A stretch of 64,000 nucleotides of DNA. Origin: Fulvia fulva (taxonomy: Eukaryota; Ascomycota; Dothideomycetes; Mycosphaerellales; Mycosphaerellaceae). Below are positions 1 to 9,956 of the stretch, piece after piece. The stretch covers positions 8,928,001-8,992,000 of the forward strand of contig NC_063012.1 of the NCBI RefSeq assembly GCF_020509005.1, written 5' to 3'. The translations under genes and the position numbers were made by a program. The notes beneath the pieces are model-generated. The model had not been told where the DNA came from. It ran no database searches and saw only the letters and a program-made list of their open reading frames with translations. Position 1 is the first letter of the stretch. Every line of letters begins with the position of its first letter.

Positions 1-203
1 TCCAGATTTATCTGCAGCCAGGCCTCTTGACTCGTATCCGGCCATCAAACGCGGCTACAGATCTACAATTCTGCTCGGGATAATCTGCAGAGCTCAAACC
101 CAACTGCCATCCTCGGCACGGCGACTCGCAAGCACGGCTTAGCCAGGATCACCCAAGCTTGAACTATTGTATACAGCGTTGTGCCTTTCGAGCATCACAA
201 GGA

Positions 204-605
204 ATGGATCCAAGGCAACAACGACAGGCGCATCCCCAAAGGCCGGCATTACAACCTTCATCGTCTTCGGCTGCATCATCATTCTTCCAAAGCACCAGTT
301 CACTGGCTTCTATATCGTCGCTGAGCGCAAAAAACATGTCGGAACAATCAGCACCCTTGCCGTCGCCTTCGGTTCATCAACCAGCAGGCTACTTTGGCTC
401 GTTAGCAGCACCCACGTCGCATCCGTCACAACAACAGAGAATACCTCAACAGCAGCAAATGCTATCGCCATACGTTGGACAGAGAAACGGCGGTGGCGCT
501 CCAGAAACGGCGCCTCTTCTCCAAGACTTCAGCCTTATCGCCGAGGCAGCGAAACGTGCCCAGATAGCGACACTGTCAAGAGATCTCGGGGACATTGGTT
601 TATGA
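204..605 (+). CDS. Ser/Gln-rich hypothetical protein
   Basis: I do not recognise this gene. From the first in-frame ATG it encodes about 133 residues: a low-complexity N-terminal two thirds (poly-Ser, Gln and Pro runs) and a short ordered-looking tail, DFSLIAEAAKRAQIATLSRD, before the stop. The tail reads like an amphipathic helix and is the only part likely to be conserved. The frame is open upstream of the ATG (back to about 159) without another ATG, and an acceptor-like CACAAG sits just before it, so this could be the last exon of a gene starting left of the window. Low-complexity bias keeps the frame open and weakens the coding argument. Confidence 0.4.
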   Translation: MDPRQQRQAHPQRPALQPSSSSAASSFFQSTSSLASISSLSAKNMSEQSAPLPSPSVHQPAGYFGSLAAPTSHPSQQQRIPQQQQMLSPYVGQRNGGGAPETAPLLQDFSLIAEAAKRAQIATLSRDLGDIGL

Positions 606-1695
606 TCAACGGCTCTTGACACAGTCTAGAAGATACAGGAACAGATAGAACGGAAGGGCGACCTACTATTGTCGCTCCAAGCGGAGGATCGGTCGTCTGA
701 CCTCGACACATTGGCATGATATTTGTGGCTTCATGATTGCATTTTGAAGCGGGTTGGTTATCTGGCATCTTAGCAGGCCAAGTTGTGAAGGGGTGGTTGT
801 TCTGTACGGCTGCTCAGGCAGAGACAGTGCAAGTCCGATGAGAAGGCATGGTGCATCAGCCGGAGGAATAGGATCACAAATAGAGCATGCTGTACAATCG
901 CCATCACAGCTTCGATATCGGCAATTAATCCACTCTGCAAGAAACCGTTGACTGATGCCATTGCTGCAACCTTTCATTCCAGCCTGATGTGGGGCGTAAC
1001 CAGCTATGGAAGTCGACATAGCTGGCTGATGGCTTCAGGCGCATGGGAGACAGATCCAGCGATAGGAGTGTGTCAATAATGGTGTTCCATCAAGATGCCG
1101 TCCATGTGTGTGGGCCTCTCGCAGGGACTCAGCATGAACGCAAGTGGAGGTGTGGAGCCAATGCCCATGGTACTAGAGTCTAGCGGACAAAGGTGGATCG
1201 TTTGACATAGCATAGCTCCGCGGTGCTGAGTGTACATTGGTGCAGAAGTGCCTTGACGGAGAGAGTGAGATGTTGGCTTGTGTCAAAGAATATAGCAGCA
1301 GAGGTGATGGAGCACGTCGAAGAAGAAATGAGAGCTAGAGTTATTCTACCTGGGGATGCAATTTCCCGAATTTGACGGCGAACATTGAATTGCAGTCATT
1401 GAAGAGGCAGGACTGCAACACTCGATAGCGCAAATCATCATACGCATTGTAGCACACGGCGTGGCTCACATGGACAGTCGGTGCTGGATACACCCGGTCA
1501 GCAGGCGGCTTGATCATCATCTTCATCACATCAAGTCCTAAAAGTACATGTATGTAAGCGCGCTGCTGCACCAGCCTCCGCCGCAACCGTTCTCTGACCT
1601 CACCCGAGCGGCTGCACTCTGCGACCTGCAATTCAGCCACCAGCTACTCACCCCTCGCGCGCCCACCGCATTTCTCCACCTGCCAGCAGTCCAGC
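606..1695. other. Intergenic, no gene seen
   Basis: Short ORFs here look like chance openings in GC-balanced DNA. No RNA gene or repeat was recognised. The right end must hold the promoter and 5' leader of the syntaxin gene. Confidence 0.5.
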
Positions 1696-2877
1696 ATGTC
1701 GCAATACAACCAGTACAGCGGCTATGGAGGCAATCCCTACGAACAGCAGGGCGGCGCCGGCGCCGGTGGCTACGGATCGAGCAACCCGTACTCGAACGAC
1801 GCCTACGATGCGCGACCAGTAAGACCAGACCGACGTGTATACGCGCATGCTACACGGAGCTCTTCCTAACCATCACATAGCAAGGCGGACTCTCCGCGCC
1901 CAGCCGAGCGACACACCAGGACTCCACATACACGCAGGAATCGAGCTACAGCCAAGCGCCTGCGCCAGCGATACCCGGCGACCCAATCCAGCCCGGCCAG
2001 AATGTGCAGTATATCGCATCGGGTCCAACAGTGCTGTCCAACTCCGACTTCCTCTCGCGCGTCGAAGCCGTCAAAGCCGACATTCGTACACTCACAACTC
2101 ATGTCGGCCAAATCGCCTCGGCGCATCAGCGCACCCTGTCCTCGCCCGACAGCGGCTCGTCCGGCCAGTTGGAATCCATGATTACGCAGACGCAAGTCCT
2201 GAACACCTCAATAAAAGATCAGATCAAGTTCTTGGAGACCGATGCGGCGAGAAGTAGAGACAACCAGGTGAAGAACACGCAAGTTGGACAGCTCAAGACC
2301 AGCTTCACCAAGCAGTTGCAGGAGTATCGGCAAGAAGAGGCAAACTATGAGCGACGATACCGGGAGCAGATTGCGCGTCAGTACATGATTGTCAACCCGG
2401 AGGCCACCGATAGCGAAGTGCAGGAGGCAGCGAACGCAGATTGGGGCAACGAGGGCGTGTTCCAAACCGCGGTGAGTACTCAAGGTGCAGCGGTATAGTG
2501 TACTAAAGTTCTAACGACCACCACAGCTCAAGACCAATCGATCCGCGACAGCCAACTCAGTGCTCGGTGCAGTGCGTGCACGACACAATGATATCCAGAA
2601 GATCGAGCGCACAATGATGGAGCTGCAACAGCTCATGGAAGACCTGGCAACTGCTGTCGTGCTCCAGGACGAGCCTATCCAGCAAACCGAGCAGCACACC
2701 GAGAACGTCAAGAACGATACTGAAGCCGGCAACGTCCAGCTCGACAAAGGCATCAAGTCCGCACGGAACGCACGGAAGCTCAAGTGGTGGTGTTTCTTCA
2801 TCTGTCTTGCGATTGTCATCATCCTTGCTCTGGTTCTGGGTCTATACTTTGGCCTGCAAAACAGAAACAACAACTAG
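1696..2877 (+). CDS. SSO1: Plasma-membrane syntaxin (Qa-SNARE, Sso1/Sso2 type)
   Basis: Three exons, 1696-1818, 1881-2471 and 2527-2877, join in frame to 354 residues; both introns (62 and 55 bp) have GT-AG ends (GTAAGA, GTGAGT). The protein has a Gly/Tyr/Asn-rich N-terminus, an Habc bundle starting near FLSRVEAVKADIRTLTTHVG, a Qa-SNARE helix starting RARHNDIQKIERTMMELQQL and a C-terminal membrane anchor (WWCFFICLAIVIILALVLGL) followed by a short charged tail. The zero-layer glutamine is kept in VVLQDEPI. Sso proteins are the target-membrane SNAREs of exocytosis, pairing with a Sec9-type and a synaptobrevin-type partner to fuse secretory vesicles at hyphal tips and septa. The start was chosen because it follows a coding-free leader and gives the usual family length. 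The Sso identity rests on domain order and residues read by eye. Confidence 0.92.
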
Positions 2878-3507
2878 GCTTGATCACAGCACAGACGCGA
2901 TTGAGACATTTCTCACTTCAAGCCAGCAGCAGCATTCGCCAATCGTCCAGAGAAACACAAACTTGTACAGCACGTCTTTTCGGATGAAGGAGAGATATTT
3001 TGTGTGTAAGTTGAAAGGACCGCGAAAAGAGAAGATCATCACTACTGCTATTCTCCGTACTGCATAGGGGCGGCAGTTTCATCACCAAAGGGTTGGATCA
3101 GATCGAGCCTTGTAATTTTGATCGCAGGAAAAGGAAGCGGAAAGCGTGTATGCTTCTCTCTAACAACAACTTAATGTCGGAATGGTGGTCTATTTACACT
3201 TCTTCCTTTCCTTTCCGAGTGCTCGCATTATGCCGTTTCATCGTGAGCTGGTCATGTTGAGACAGCTTCTTGGAGCGTCTCTATTCGAATTGCAAAATCG
3301 GCTCCCAATTCTATCGTCTAGGAGGTAATGTAGAGTGGAGTATGGTCGGTCTTGGCCAACCCCGGAGTCGAGGGCAAGAAGCGCTCCACTGCGGCGCCCA
3401 TCGCCTGCCTTGCTACTTCCATTTTGTTCTAGTCAGCATGGTGGCAAGATCGGTAGCAGCGCAGTCCGGCTGGCTGTCATCTCCCACGTTGAATGATCAT
3501 ATTGACG
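2878..3507. other. Convergent 3' flanks
   Basis: This stretch lies between the stop of the syntaxin gene (+) and the stop of the copper-fist gene (-). It should hold both 3' untranslated regions. Nothing else was recognised. Confidence 0.5.
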
Positions 3508-5016
3508 TTAGGACTCGCTACTACAACAGCCGCCAGTCCGACTTTCAGCTGCATCGCCATCACCGTCGCCATTCTCTGTCCTGCACGCATCGCTATCCAC
3601 GGCAGTAGTGCCAGCCTGAGTCGTAGTGTCGTGAGTGGTATTGAATTCTGAATTTAGAAAGTCGTTGAACTCCAGCTCCGGTATGTGAAAATCGTGATTC
3701 AGACCATTGGGCCCTTCCTGAAGAGTAAAGGGGTCCAGTTCTGGTGGCAGCCCCGGCGGAGGTAGCTCCATTTCATTGTACTCGTTTATGAAGTGATTGC
3801 CGTTGAGGGGAAATGTATCCTGTTGGGGGAACACATCGGATTGATAAGCTTGAACCAATTCAGGCTGCGAGTGGATGGCCGGGTCAACGGAGTAGTTCTC
3901 TGTCCGTGCCACTTTTGAAGGTACTGGTGAGGGTTGCGGATCTCGGGCGTGCTTGCGCCCACAGCACTGAGCCCAGCTCGTGTTGTTGAAGTTTTGGAAT
4001 ACAGGTGGACAATTCCGGCAAGTACAACCATTCAGACCACAATTCTGACAGATCGCCGAGGGGAACTGATATCTAAAGTAGTCGTTCTCAAAGTGATTGT
4101 AATCGAATGCCGGTAGGGGCGGTGAGGTCACTTGTGATAGAGCAACAATCGTAGGCACTGCATTGAAGTTCGCACCCAGTGACATCTCGTGCAGGTTGTG
4201 TTGATGTGTATATGTCCCATCGAGCTCGGGCGGTGGCGAACGTGCACTGTGAACGACAGGCTCTCCTGCCTGGCAGCAGGATTCTCTCTCTGGTGGTGGT
4301 TCATTATAGACCGGCTGCGCATTGTACTCCCGCGGCGCCACCGGCGGTTGTCCTTGCCACGTCAGAACATCTATGCCCACGTCGCGGGAGCTGTCCATGG
4401 GTACTCCTATGCCCATCATGCCGAAGCGAGTTTTCAAGGTCGTCGTCGGCGTGGTAGCGTGGAAAGGGTTGTTGTTGTTGTTGTAAGTATTTGGCATGAT
4501 GTGCACATGTTGCGGAGGTGCCGGCGTGCTGGGAATGCTATGCGCCGACGAAGGTGGACTACCGACCATAGAGTATGCTGGTGTTTGAGGTACGGAGCCA
4601 TTGGTAGATCCAGCCTGATTGGCGTCCAATTGTTCCTTCGTTTGCGAGAAGTCCACGGTCGGTTTCTGAAGTGACAGTAGTTGGTCCCAATGATGCGGCT
4701 CGAGTAGACAGCAATATCGTCCCTGCTCGTCACATCGACATTCGCCCGACCGCTTCTCGCCCTTCTTGGACTTGTGTGGACATGCTGATCTCGCCACTAC
4801 GCATTTACACCCACCCGTTGCACCATATCGACAGGTACAAGAATTGGAGGGCCGTCCCGGTCGTTTCACGGTCCAGAATACTTTGGCACGACAGATCGGG
4901 ATGCCACATGAGGTTGTACGATGGCCACGGATACATGACATACACGCCACTTTGCATACTTGATTCGTCCGAGAGTCGATCACCTCGATAGTCTTGAAGG
5001 GCTTCTCTTGGTCCAT
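3508..5016 (-). CDS. Copper-fist transcription factor
   Basis: Uninterrupted 502-residue protein starting at an ATG. The N-terminal region (about residues 20-105) is a divergent copper fist: VACMSCIRGHRTTSCG gives the zinc-binding start of the fold, RPGRPSNSC corresponds to the minor-groove (R/K)GRP motif, and a run of Cys pairs ending CRCDEQGRYCCLL follows. Near residues 320-350 there is a second cysteine cluster, CQNCGLNGCTCRNC followed by CC, resembling the copper-sensing Cys-rich motifs of Mac1/Cuf1/Grisea-type activators. The rest is Pro/Asn/Ser-rich and probably disordered. Such factors control copper uptake or detoxification genes in the nucleus; which of the two cannot be told from sequence. 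A Tc1 transposon lies about 640 bp upstream of the start. Confidence 0.9.
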   Translation of the reverse strand: MDQEKPFKTIEVIDSRTNQVCKVACMSCIRGHRTTSCGIPICRAKVFWTVKRPGRPSNSCTCRYGATGGCKCVVARSACPHKSKKGEKRSGECRCDEQGRYCCLLEPHHWDQLLSLQKPTVDFSQTKEQLDANQAGSTNGSVPQTPAYSMVGSPPSSAHSIPSTPAPPQHVHIMPNTYNNNNNPFHATTPTTTLKTRFGMMGIGVPMDSSRDVGIDVLTWQGQPPVAPREYNAQPVYNEPPPERESCCQAGEPVVHSARSPPPELDGTYTHQHNLHEMSLGANFNAVPTIVALSQVTSPPLPAFDYNHFENDYFRYQFPSAICQNCGLNGCTCRNCPPVFQNFNNTSWAQCCGRKHARDPQPSPVPSKVARTENYSVDPAIHSQPELVQAYQSDVFPQQDTFPLNGNHFINEYNEMELPPPGLPPELDPFTLQEGPNGLNHDFHIPELEFNDFLNSEFNTTHDTTTQAGTTAVDSDACRTENGDGDGDAAESRTGGCCSSES

Positions 5017-5653
5017 GTCTCCAGACTGGCTCGGGTTGAGCAGACCTCAACTGTGAGTGGTGGCGCTGGTCAGCGGACCTGCTAGAGCTGCTGAGGCGTG
5101 AGCGTAGAATTCCTCGGTCGTCGGCCATAGATGCACAATGCACAAGAGCTTCATGCCCAGGGGTCTCCGCCACTCATTGAGCGTCTCAGTGACTTCGCAA
5201 GTATTCTGACATTGCACGTGCCGAGGATAGCAGCATGCAGGCACGGCAGGGTGCTGGGCCGACGAAGAAAGAAAAGGCCTTATTAGACTAACCTTGGAGG
5301 TGCACCGTGCAACTCGTCTGGCGGGCGGTAGGGATCCGTATCCCCTCCTCGTGCTGCGACCGACTGAGCAAGTTTTAGCTAAGCGTTCCTCTCTTCAATG
5401 AGGGCTTCCGCCTCAACAAAGGACTTGTGGCAAGTCCTCGAATGCTGCGAGGCGCAAAGGCATAAATATCGCGTGTGTTGCATGACCCAGACCGGCAGAA
5501 ACGAGCGGGAGCGTTCAGTGTGCGGCAGGCTGGCAGCCGGACAGCCCGTGGGATGGCAGAGTTCAAGTGCAAGCAAGGGAGTCCGAGGCGTCGACGGAGA
5601 GAGAACGAATCCAGTCAAGTGTGACTCGGCATCCGGCATTTGGAAGCAAGACT
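5017..5653. promoter_or_regulatory. Upstream region of the copper-fist gene
   Basis: This non-coding stretch separates the copper-fist start (minus strand) from the left end of the transposon, so the remaining native promoter is at most about 640 bp unless elements survive beyond the insertion. No specific site could be assigned. Confidence 0.4.
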
Positions 5654-5655
5654 TA

Positions 5656-5686
5656 CAGTCCTGGGCATAGCTTTTACAACCCCTGT
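5656..5686. repeat. Left terminal inverted repeat of the Tc1 element
   Basis: Starts CAGTCCTGGGCATAG after the TA. It matches the reverse complement of 6867-6897 with a single C/T difference. Confidence 0.93.
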
Positions 5687-5788
5687 ATTTACGCTAAACC
5701 CTTCCGGCTATCCATGTCCATCTCAGAAGGTGTTGCTACCTTCAATCTCATTATCCACACACTCACACACGCGCTATCTATCGCCACC

Positions 5789-6817
5789 ATGCCGAAGGGA
5801 CGCGTCTTTACCGAATTCGAGAAGGGCGAGATGTGGTCTCTTCACAAACACGCCCACTGGCCGCTGCAGCAGATTGCAGACGCCCTTCACACTAACAAAG
5901 GCTCTGTCTCTTCAGTAATCTCACGGCTTGAAAGAGTGCCACCTTCCACACCGAAGAAGAGAGGCCCACTACCTGTAATCAACACCTCCAAGCGTCAGCG
6001 ACTTGTCCATCGAGCCACCACTGATGCCAACAGCCGCCGCCTGCGATACGAACAGATTGCCGCGATAGAGGGCATCTTCAGCGACGTCCGGACAGTAAGA
6101 GCTGCGTTTGAGAAGGAGGGCTTCTCACGATATGTCGCAACACGCAAGCTGTTGTTGACTGAGAAACATAAGGAGGCACGGCTTCGATGGGCAAGGGCTC
6201 ATATTAAATGGACAGTGGAACAGTGGGCTCAGGTCCTTTGGACAGATGAAGCTTCATTCAGGTGTGGAATATTCGGACAGGTCTATGTGACACGCAGGGC
6301 AGATGAGGCTTATCACGAACACTGTCTTACAGCACGCTTCCGCAAGTTCTCAGCCTGTATGATATGGGGCTGTATCTCTGCAGATGGACCTATAGAAGTC
6401 CATATATTCGAGAAGGGCTCTGTCGACGGTGAGGTGTATCGCAGTCAGATTGTCCCTCTTATCCACACGGCAATTAAGAAGCAGCGAGTGTCAACAGGCT
6501 CGCAGGACTGCATTGTTATGCAAGACAACGCCTCAATCCACAAGGCGAAGGCAACGGTGAGTCTATTTAAGGAGAAGGGCCTACACCTTATGGAATGGCC
6601 AGCCAATTCACCAGATCTCAACCCTATTGAGAATCTATGGGCCCTTCTTAAGCATAGGGTAGGTGCTCATTTTCCTACAACAAGAGATGAGGTAATAGCT
6701 GCTATCAAGATTGAATGGGCCAAGCTCACACCTGGGGACATACAACGTATATGCAAGAGTATGCGAGAACGCTGCGAGGCAGTAATAGCCAACAATGGAG
6801 GACACACCAGGTGGTGA
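5789..6817 (+). CDS. Tc1/mariner transposase (DD34E)
   Basis: 342 residues from the ATG in a favourable context (CCACCATGCC). An N-terminal helix-turn-helix (LQQIADALHTNKGSVSSVIS) and linker are followed by the DDE catalytic domain. The triad is readable as LWTDEASF (first Asp), VMQDNASIHKA (second Asp) and SPDLNPIENLW (Glu); 34 residues separate the second Asp from the Glu, the Tc1 spacing. The enzyme cuts and pastes the element by binding its terminal repeats and integrating at TA. No stop, frameshift or lost catalytic residue is visible, so it may be active. An in-frame extension exists upstream to about 5567, but that lies outside the element and is not part of the gene. Confidence 0.95.
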   Translation: MPKGRVFTEFEKGEMWSLHKHAHWPLQQIADALHTNKGSVSSVISRLERVPPSTPKKRGPLPVINTSKRQRLVHRATTDANSRRLRYEQIAAIEGIFSDVRTVRAAFEKEGFSRYVATRKLLLTEKHKEARLRWARAHIKWTVEQWAQVLWTDEASFRCGIFGQVYVTRRADEAYHEHCLTARFRKFSACMIWGCISADGPIEVHIFEKGSVDGEVYRSQIVPLIHTAIKKQRVSTGSQDCIVMQDNASIHKAKATVSLFKEKGLHLMEWPANSPDLNPIENLWALLKHRVGAHFPTTRDEVIAAIKIEWAKLTPGDIQRICKSMRERCEAVIANNGGHTRW

Positions 6818-6866
6818 GCTACGCCAAGCAGTGGATACATCCTTCCTAATGAGGAAAGGTGGAAGA

Positions 6867-6897
6867 ACAGGGGTTGTAAAAACTATGCCCAGGACTG
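6867..6897. repeat. Right terminal inverted repeat of the Tc1 element
   Basis: Reads ACAGGGGTTGTAAAAACTAT and on to CTG just before the right-hand TA. It mirrors the left repeat with one mismatch. Confidence 0.93.
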
Positions 6898-7112
6898 TAG
6901 TCATCCCTCAGAAAATGCTGGCCTCTCGTTCTTTGGCACACATGGTGCGTGCATGCTATCGCGCGTGCGCATCCAAGCGTTCACAACACACTGTACACGG
7001 TCGCTACAGTCTCGCCAGACTCTTTCGCGGGTTTGACCTGAGCTCAAGGCACGGCTTGAGGTGACCTGACAGGCGTGGCAGGCGTGGCCAGCAAATTCGC
7101 ATCAAGACCTTG

Positions 7113-8051
7113 ATGGCAGAGTCTAATAGTGAGGAGGCATTCGACCTCTTCCAGGAGCCAGATGACTTCTATCAAAAGGAAAAGCCGCCTACACAGGTAC
7201 AGCATGAGACGCTGAATGGTGATACACTCACGTTGCGCTTAGTCGGCCAAAATCCTCTCTGGGTAGGTTTAGCTATATCGAAACATACTTTCATGTCTGT
7301 TGTGGGCAAGATCTGGACACATGAGGCGCGATCATCTAGGTGCACGCAGTATAGTCGTCGGCAGGATCGCTGATGAGTAGCACACAGGGACATCTACTAT
7401 GGCAAGCAGGCCGCACTATTGCCAACTACCTGGAAGAGCACAAATCAGAAGTCGTTCAGAACAAGACTGTGCTTGAGTTGGGAGCTGGCGCTGGTCTCCC
7501 CAGCCTTATATGTGGTATCAATGGCGCCAAGGCAGTGGTCGTGACAGACTATCCCGATGCTGAACTCATTGAGAACCTTCGTCTCAACGTCGAAGGATGT
7601 GCCTCGTTGCCTAAGGCGTCAAAAGTGCGTGCTGCTGGCTATCTCTGGGGCGCAGACACAGCCGAGCTGCAGAATCTCGTGCCTGAGATGGTGCAGGAGG
7701 GCGGCTTTGATCTTCTGATACTGGCAGATCTGCTTTTCAACCACTCTGAACACACCAAGCTCTTACAAAGCATACAGCGGACGCTGAAGAAGGCCCCCGA
7801 TGCACTAGCGTTAGTATTCTTCACGCCATATCGGCCTTGGTTGCTGGAGAAAGATCTGGCATTCTTCGCACTGGCCAAGGAGGGAGGCTTCGTGGTTGAG
7901 AAGATACTGGAGCATGTGATGGACAAAGTCATGTTCGACGAAGATCCTGGGGTGTGTTACCTTAGCTCGACAGTGTGCAAGTTGCTGATCATTGTTCCAG
8001 GACGAGCTTCTGCGAAGAACCGTTTTCGGATATCGTCTGACATGGGCCTGA
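7113..8051 (+). CDS. EFM7: eEF1A N-terminal/lysine methyltransferase Efm7
   Basis: Exons 7113-7262, 7388-7951 and 8001-8051 join to 254 residues. The product starts with the EEAFDLFQEPDDFY segment, continues with LVGQNPLW/GHLLWQAGRT across intron 1, and has the SAM-binding motif VLELGAGAGLPSL followed by VVVTDYPD. It ends DELLRRTVFGYRLTWA once the 49-bp second intron (GTGTGT...TTCCAG) is removed; without that splice the frame runs on into unrelated sequence. In yeast, Efm7 (formerly Nnt1) trimethylates the N-terminal Gly and dimethylates the adjacent Lys of translation elongation factor 1A in the cytosol. Length and motif order are normal. The gene converges on QCR8, with 104 bp between the stops. 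Confidence 0.93.
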
Positions 8052-8155
8052 TGGACAGGAGGGAGTGCGTCCGAGACTTGTTGTACAGCTTCTTCTATGC
8101 CGCGGCAATATCTACAAAGGAGGCTAATGGTATCAAATGCGTGTCATTGCTGTCT

Positions 8156-8650
8156 TTAAACCTCGTCGCCGAACTCTGCGCGACCAGCCTTTGAGTTCAA
8201 ATACTCGTTCCTGTGTGGTCGTTAGCCCTGATCTCGAATCTCCGCGTCCTGTTGTCGTGAACGGCATTCGCCAAAGCCATCGAAATCATGATATATGGAT
8301 CCCGCTCACCTCTCTATCGCCCACTGCATGGTCTGGTATCCGATGAGAAGGGGCACTGCCCAATACAAAATCTGGCCACGGGTGCGGCGGAAGGTGTTGA
8401 AAACGGCGGCGGAAGCAGTGCCTGCAAGTGGGTTCTGTCGGTTCTGCGCAAGGCCGTAGTGTACGATTCCCTTTTGTGGCATGGAGCCTGTAGTATCCTT
8501 GTCAGTCACCTTGTCACATAGTCCCGTCTCTTTCATCATCATTCCCTGAGTCGTGGTGATCGTGGAGCGGTCGTAGGACTACAGTCTCGAGACCGTCATT
8601 CCGGGATCGCAAACGTACCTAGAGCACCCCATGGGCCCAAGTATCTGCAT
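8156..8650 (-). CDS. QCR8: Cytochrome bc1 complex subunit 8
   Basis: A small split gene. The central exon (8310-8487) encodes QKGIVHYGLAQNRQNPLAG, then FNTFRRTRGQILYW and a membrane span ending MQWAIER; the last exon (8156-8210) gives NEYLNSKAGRAEFGDEV and the stop. The intron between (8211-8309) is GTGAGC...CACAG. Qcr8 is a single-span subunit of respiratory complex III in the inner mitochondrial membrane, next to cytochrome b. The 5' end is unresolved. A plausible first exon begins with an ATG at 8650 (MQILGPMGCS), but its best donor (GTACGT) leaves a phase that does not match the acceptor before 8487. A weaker donor (GTTTGC, 4 bp on) or use of the continuous frame up to 8542 would work. 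The two downstream exons are certain. Confidence 0.85.
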
Positions 8651-9054
8651 TGATGTGGTCAGCATCTGCGCTTGATGCACCTTCACACTTCACTGAACCG
8701 CTGCGGTCCGTCCAGAAGGCGTGGCAGAGTCCACTCACTGTCCTGGTCTCTTCTCGCCGCCGCCGCCGCGGAGGATTTGTGATGCGCGCATCGTGTCGTA
8801 TGAGAGGCGAGTGATGTGTGCGTGTCGGGATGGAGCGCGATGGCAGCGTGAAGCCAAGTGAGTAGAGGGTGAAGTTCGTGGTGTGATGCTGGCAGCGGAA
8901 GTCGCTTCAGGCGTTGTGAAGGTCAGCAATTCGGCAGCGGCCGAGACTGGTCCGACACGCCTGCAACTTCACGATCTAGAGCTCCAGCAACACCGTTGAC
9001 GAGCACGAAACATCGAACAAGCTCCCGCCATCCAAACCTCCAGCAAGACGCAAA
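8651..9054. promoter_or_regulatory. Shared divergent promoter of QCR8 and PHB1
   Basis: About 0.4 kb separates the probable first exon of QCR8 (leftward) from the PHB1 start (rightward). Both products sit in the inner mitochondrial membrane, so co-regulation from one bidirectional promoter is plausible. No individual factor site could be assigned. Confidence 0.5.
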
Positions 9055-9956
9055 ATGGCAAACGCGCTCAACAACATATACCGATGGGCGATTCCGACCG
9101 CGGCTGCCTTCTCGCTGGCCTCCGCGTCCATCTACGATGTGAAGGGTGGCACTCGAGCGGTCATCTTCGATCGACTACGAGGAGTGTCTGACCAGGTCGT
9201 CAACGAAGGCACACACTTCCTGGTCCCATGGCTGCAGAAGGCCGTCACATTCGACGTACGAACCAAGCCCAGGAACATCAGCACAACCACTGGCAGCAAG
9301 GACCTCCAGATGGTTAGCTTGACACTGCGTGTGCTGCACCGACCTGAAGTGCAACAACTTCCCAAGATCTACCAGGTAAGACAGCGGTGGTCGCAATGCA
9401 CGTATGGCATTAGAGCTGACCAAATGGCAAGAATCTCGGACAAGACTACGATGAGCGTGTACTACCTTCCATCGGAAACGAAGTCTTGAAAGCCATCGTG
9501 GCACAATTCGATGCCGCCGAACTCATCACACAGCGCGAGGCCGTCTCTAACCGCATCCGCGCCGACCTCCTGAAGCGAGCGAACGAGTTCAACATTGCCC
9601 TGGAGGACGTTAGCATCACACACATGACATTCGGCCGCGAGTTCACCAAGGCTGTTGAGGACAAGCAGATTGCACAGCAAGACGCAGAGCGAGCACGCTT
9701 CATCGTTGAGAAGGCCGAACAGGAGAGACAAGCAAGCGTTATCCGTGCAGAGGGAGAATCAGAGGCCGCAGAAGTCATCTCCAAGGCTGTCGCTAAGAGT
9801 GGTGATGGTCTCATCCAGATCCGAAGAATCGAAACACAGAAGGATGTTGCACAGATGCTATCGAACAACCCGAACGTGACGTATCTACCGGGTGGAGGTA
9901 GTGAAGGTGGCAATGGTGGCGGCAAGGGTAGCTTTCTCCTGGGTCTGAGGTCGTAA
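9055..9956 (+). CDS. PHB1: Prohibitin-1
   Basis: Two exons, 9055-9375 and 9432-9956, give 281 residues, the usual Phb1 length. A short N-terminal hydrophobic anchor ([18 protein letters not shown]) precedes the SPFH/band-7 domain ([35 protein letters not shown]), followed by the long coiled coil ([20 protein letters not shown]) and a Gly-rich tail. Phb1 and Phb2 form ring complexes in the inner mitochondrial membrane that scaffold proteases and respiratory assembly and organise cristae. The intron is GTAAGA...GCAAG. The gene is divergent from QCR8. No oddities. Confidence 0.96.

Larger units (their letters stand above)
5654..6899 (+). mobile_element. Tc1-like DNA transposon, structurally intact
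   Basis: The element is bounded by TA dinucleotides (5654-5655 and 6898-6899), the target site of the Tc1/mariner superfamily. Just inside are inverted repeats that match over 33 positions (counting the TA) with one mismatch. It carries one open transposase gene without stop or frameshift. Length including both TAs is 1246 bp. Near-identical ends plus an open frame suggest recent insertion and no visible repeat-induced mutation. Confidence 0.93.

Noticed and set aside
7952..8194. Longer C-terminus for EFM7 by reading through intron 2
   Set aside because: The extension is unlike the family, whereas splicing gives the conserved DELLRRTVFGY ending, and the extension would run into QCR8.
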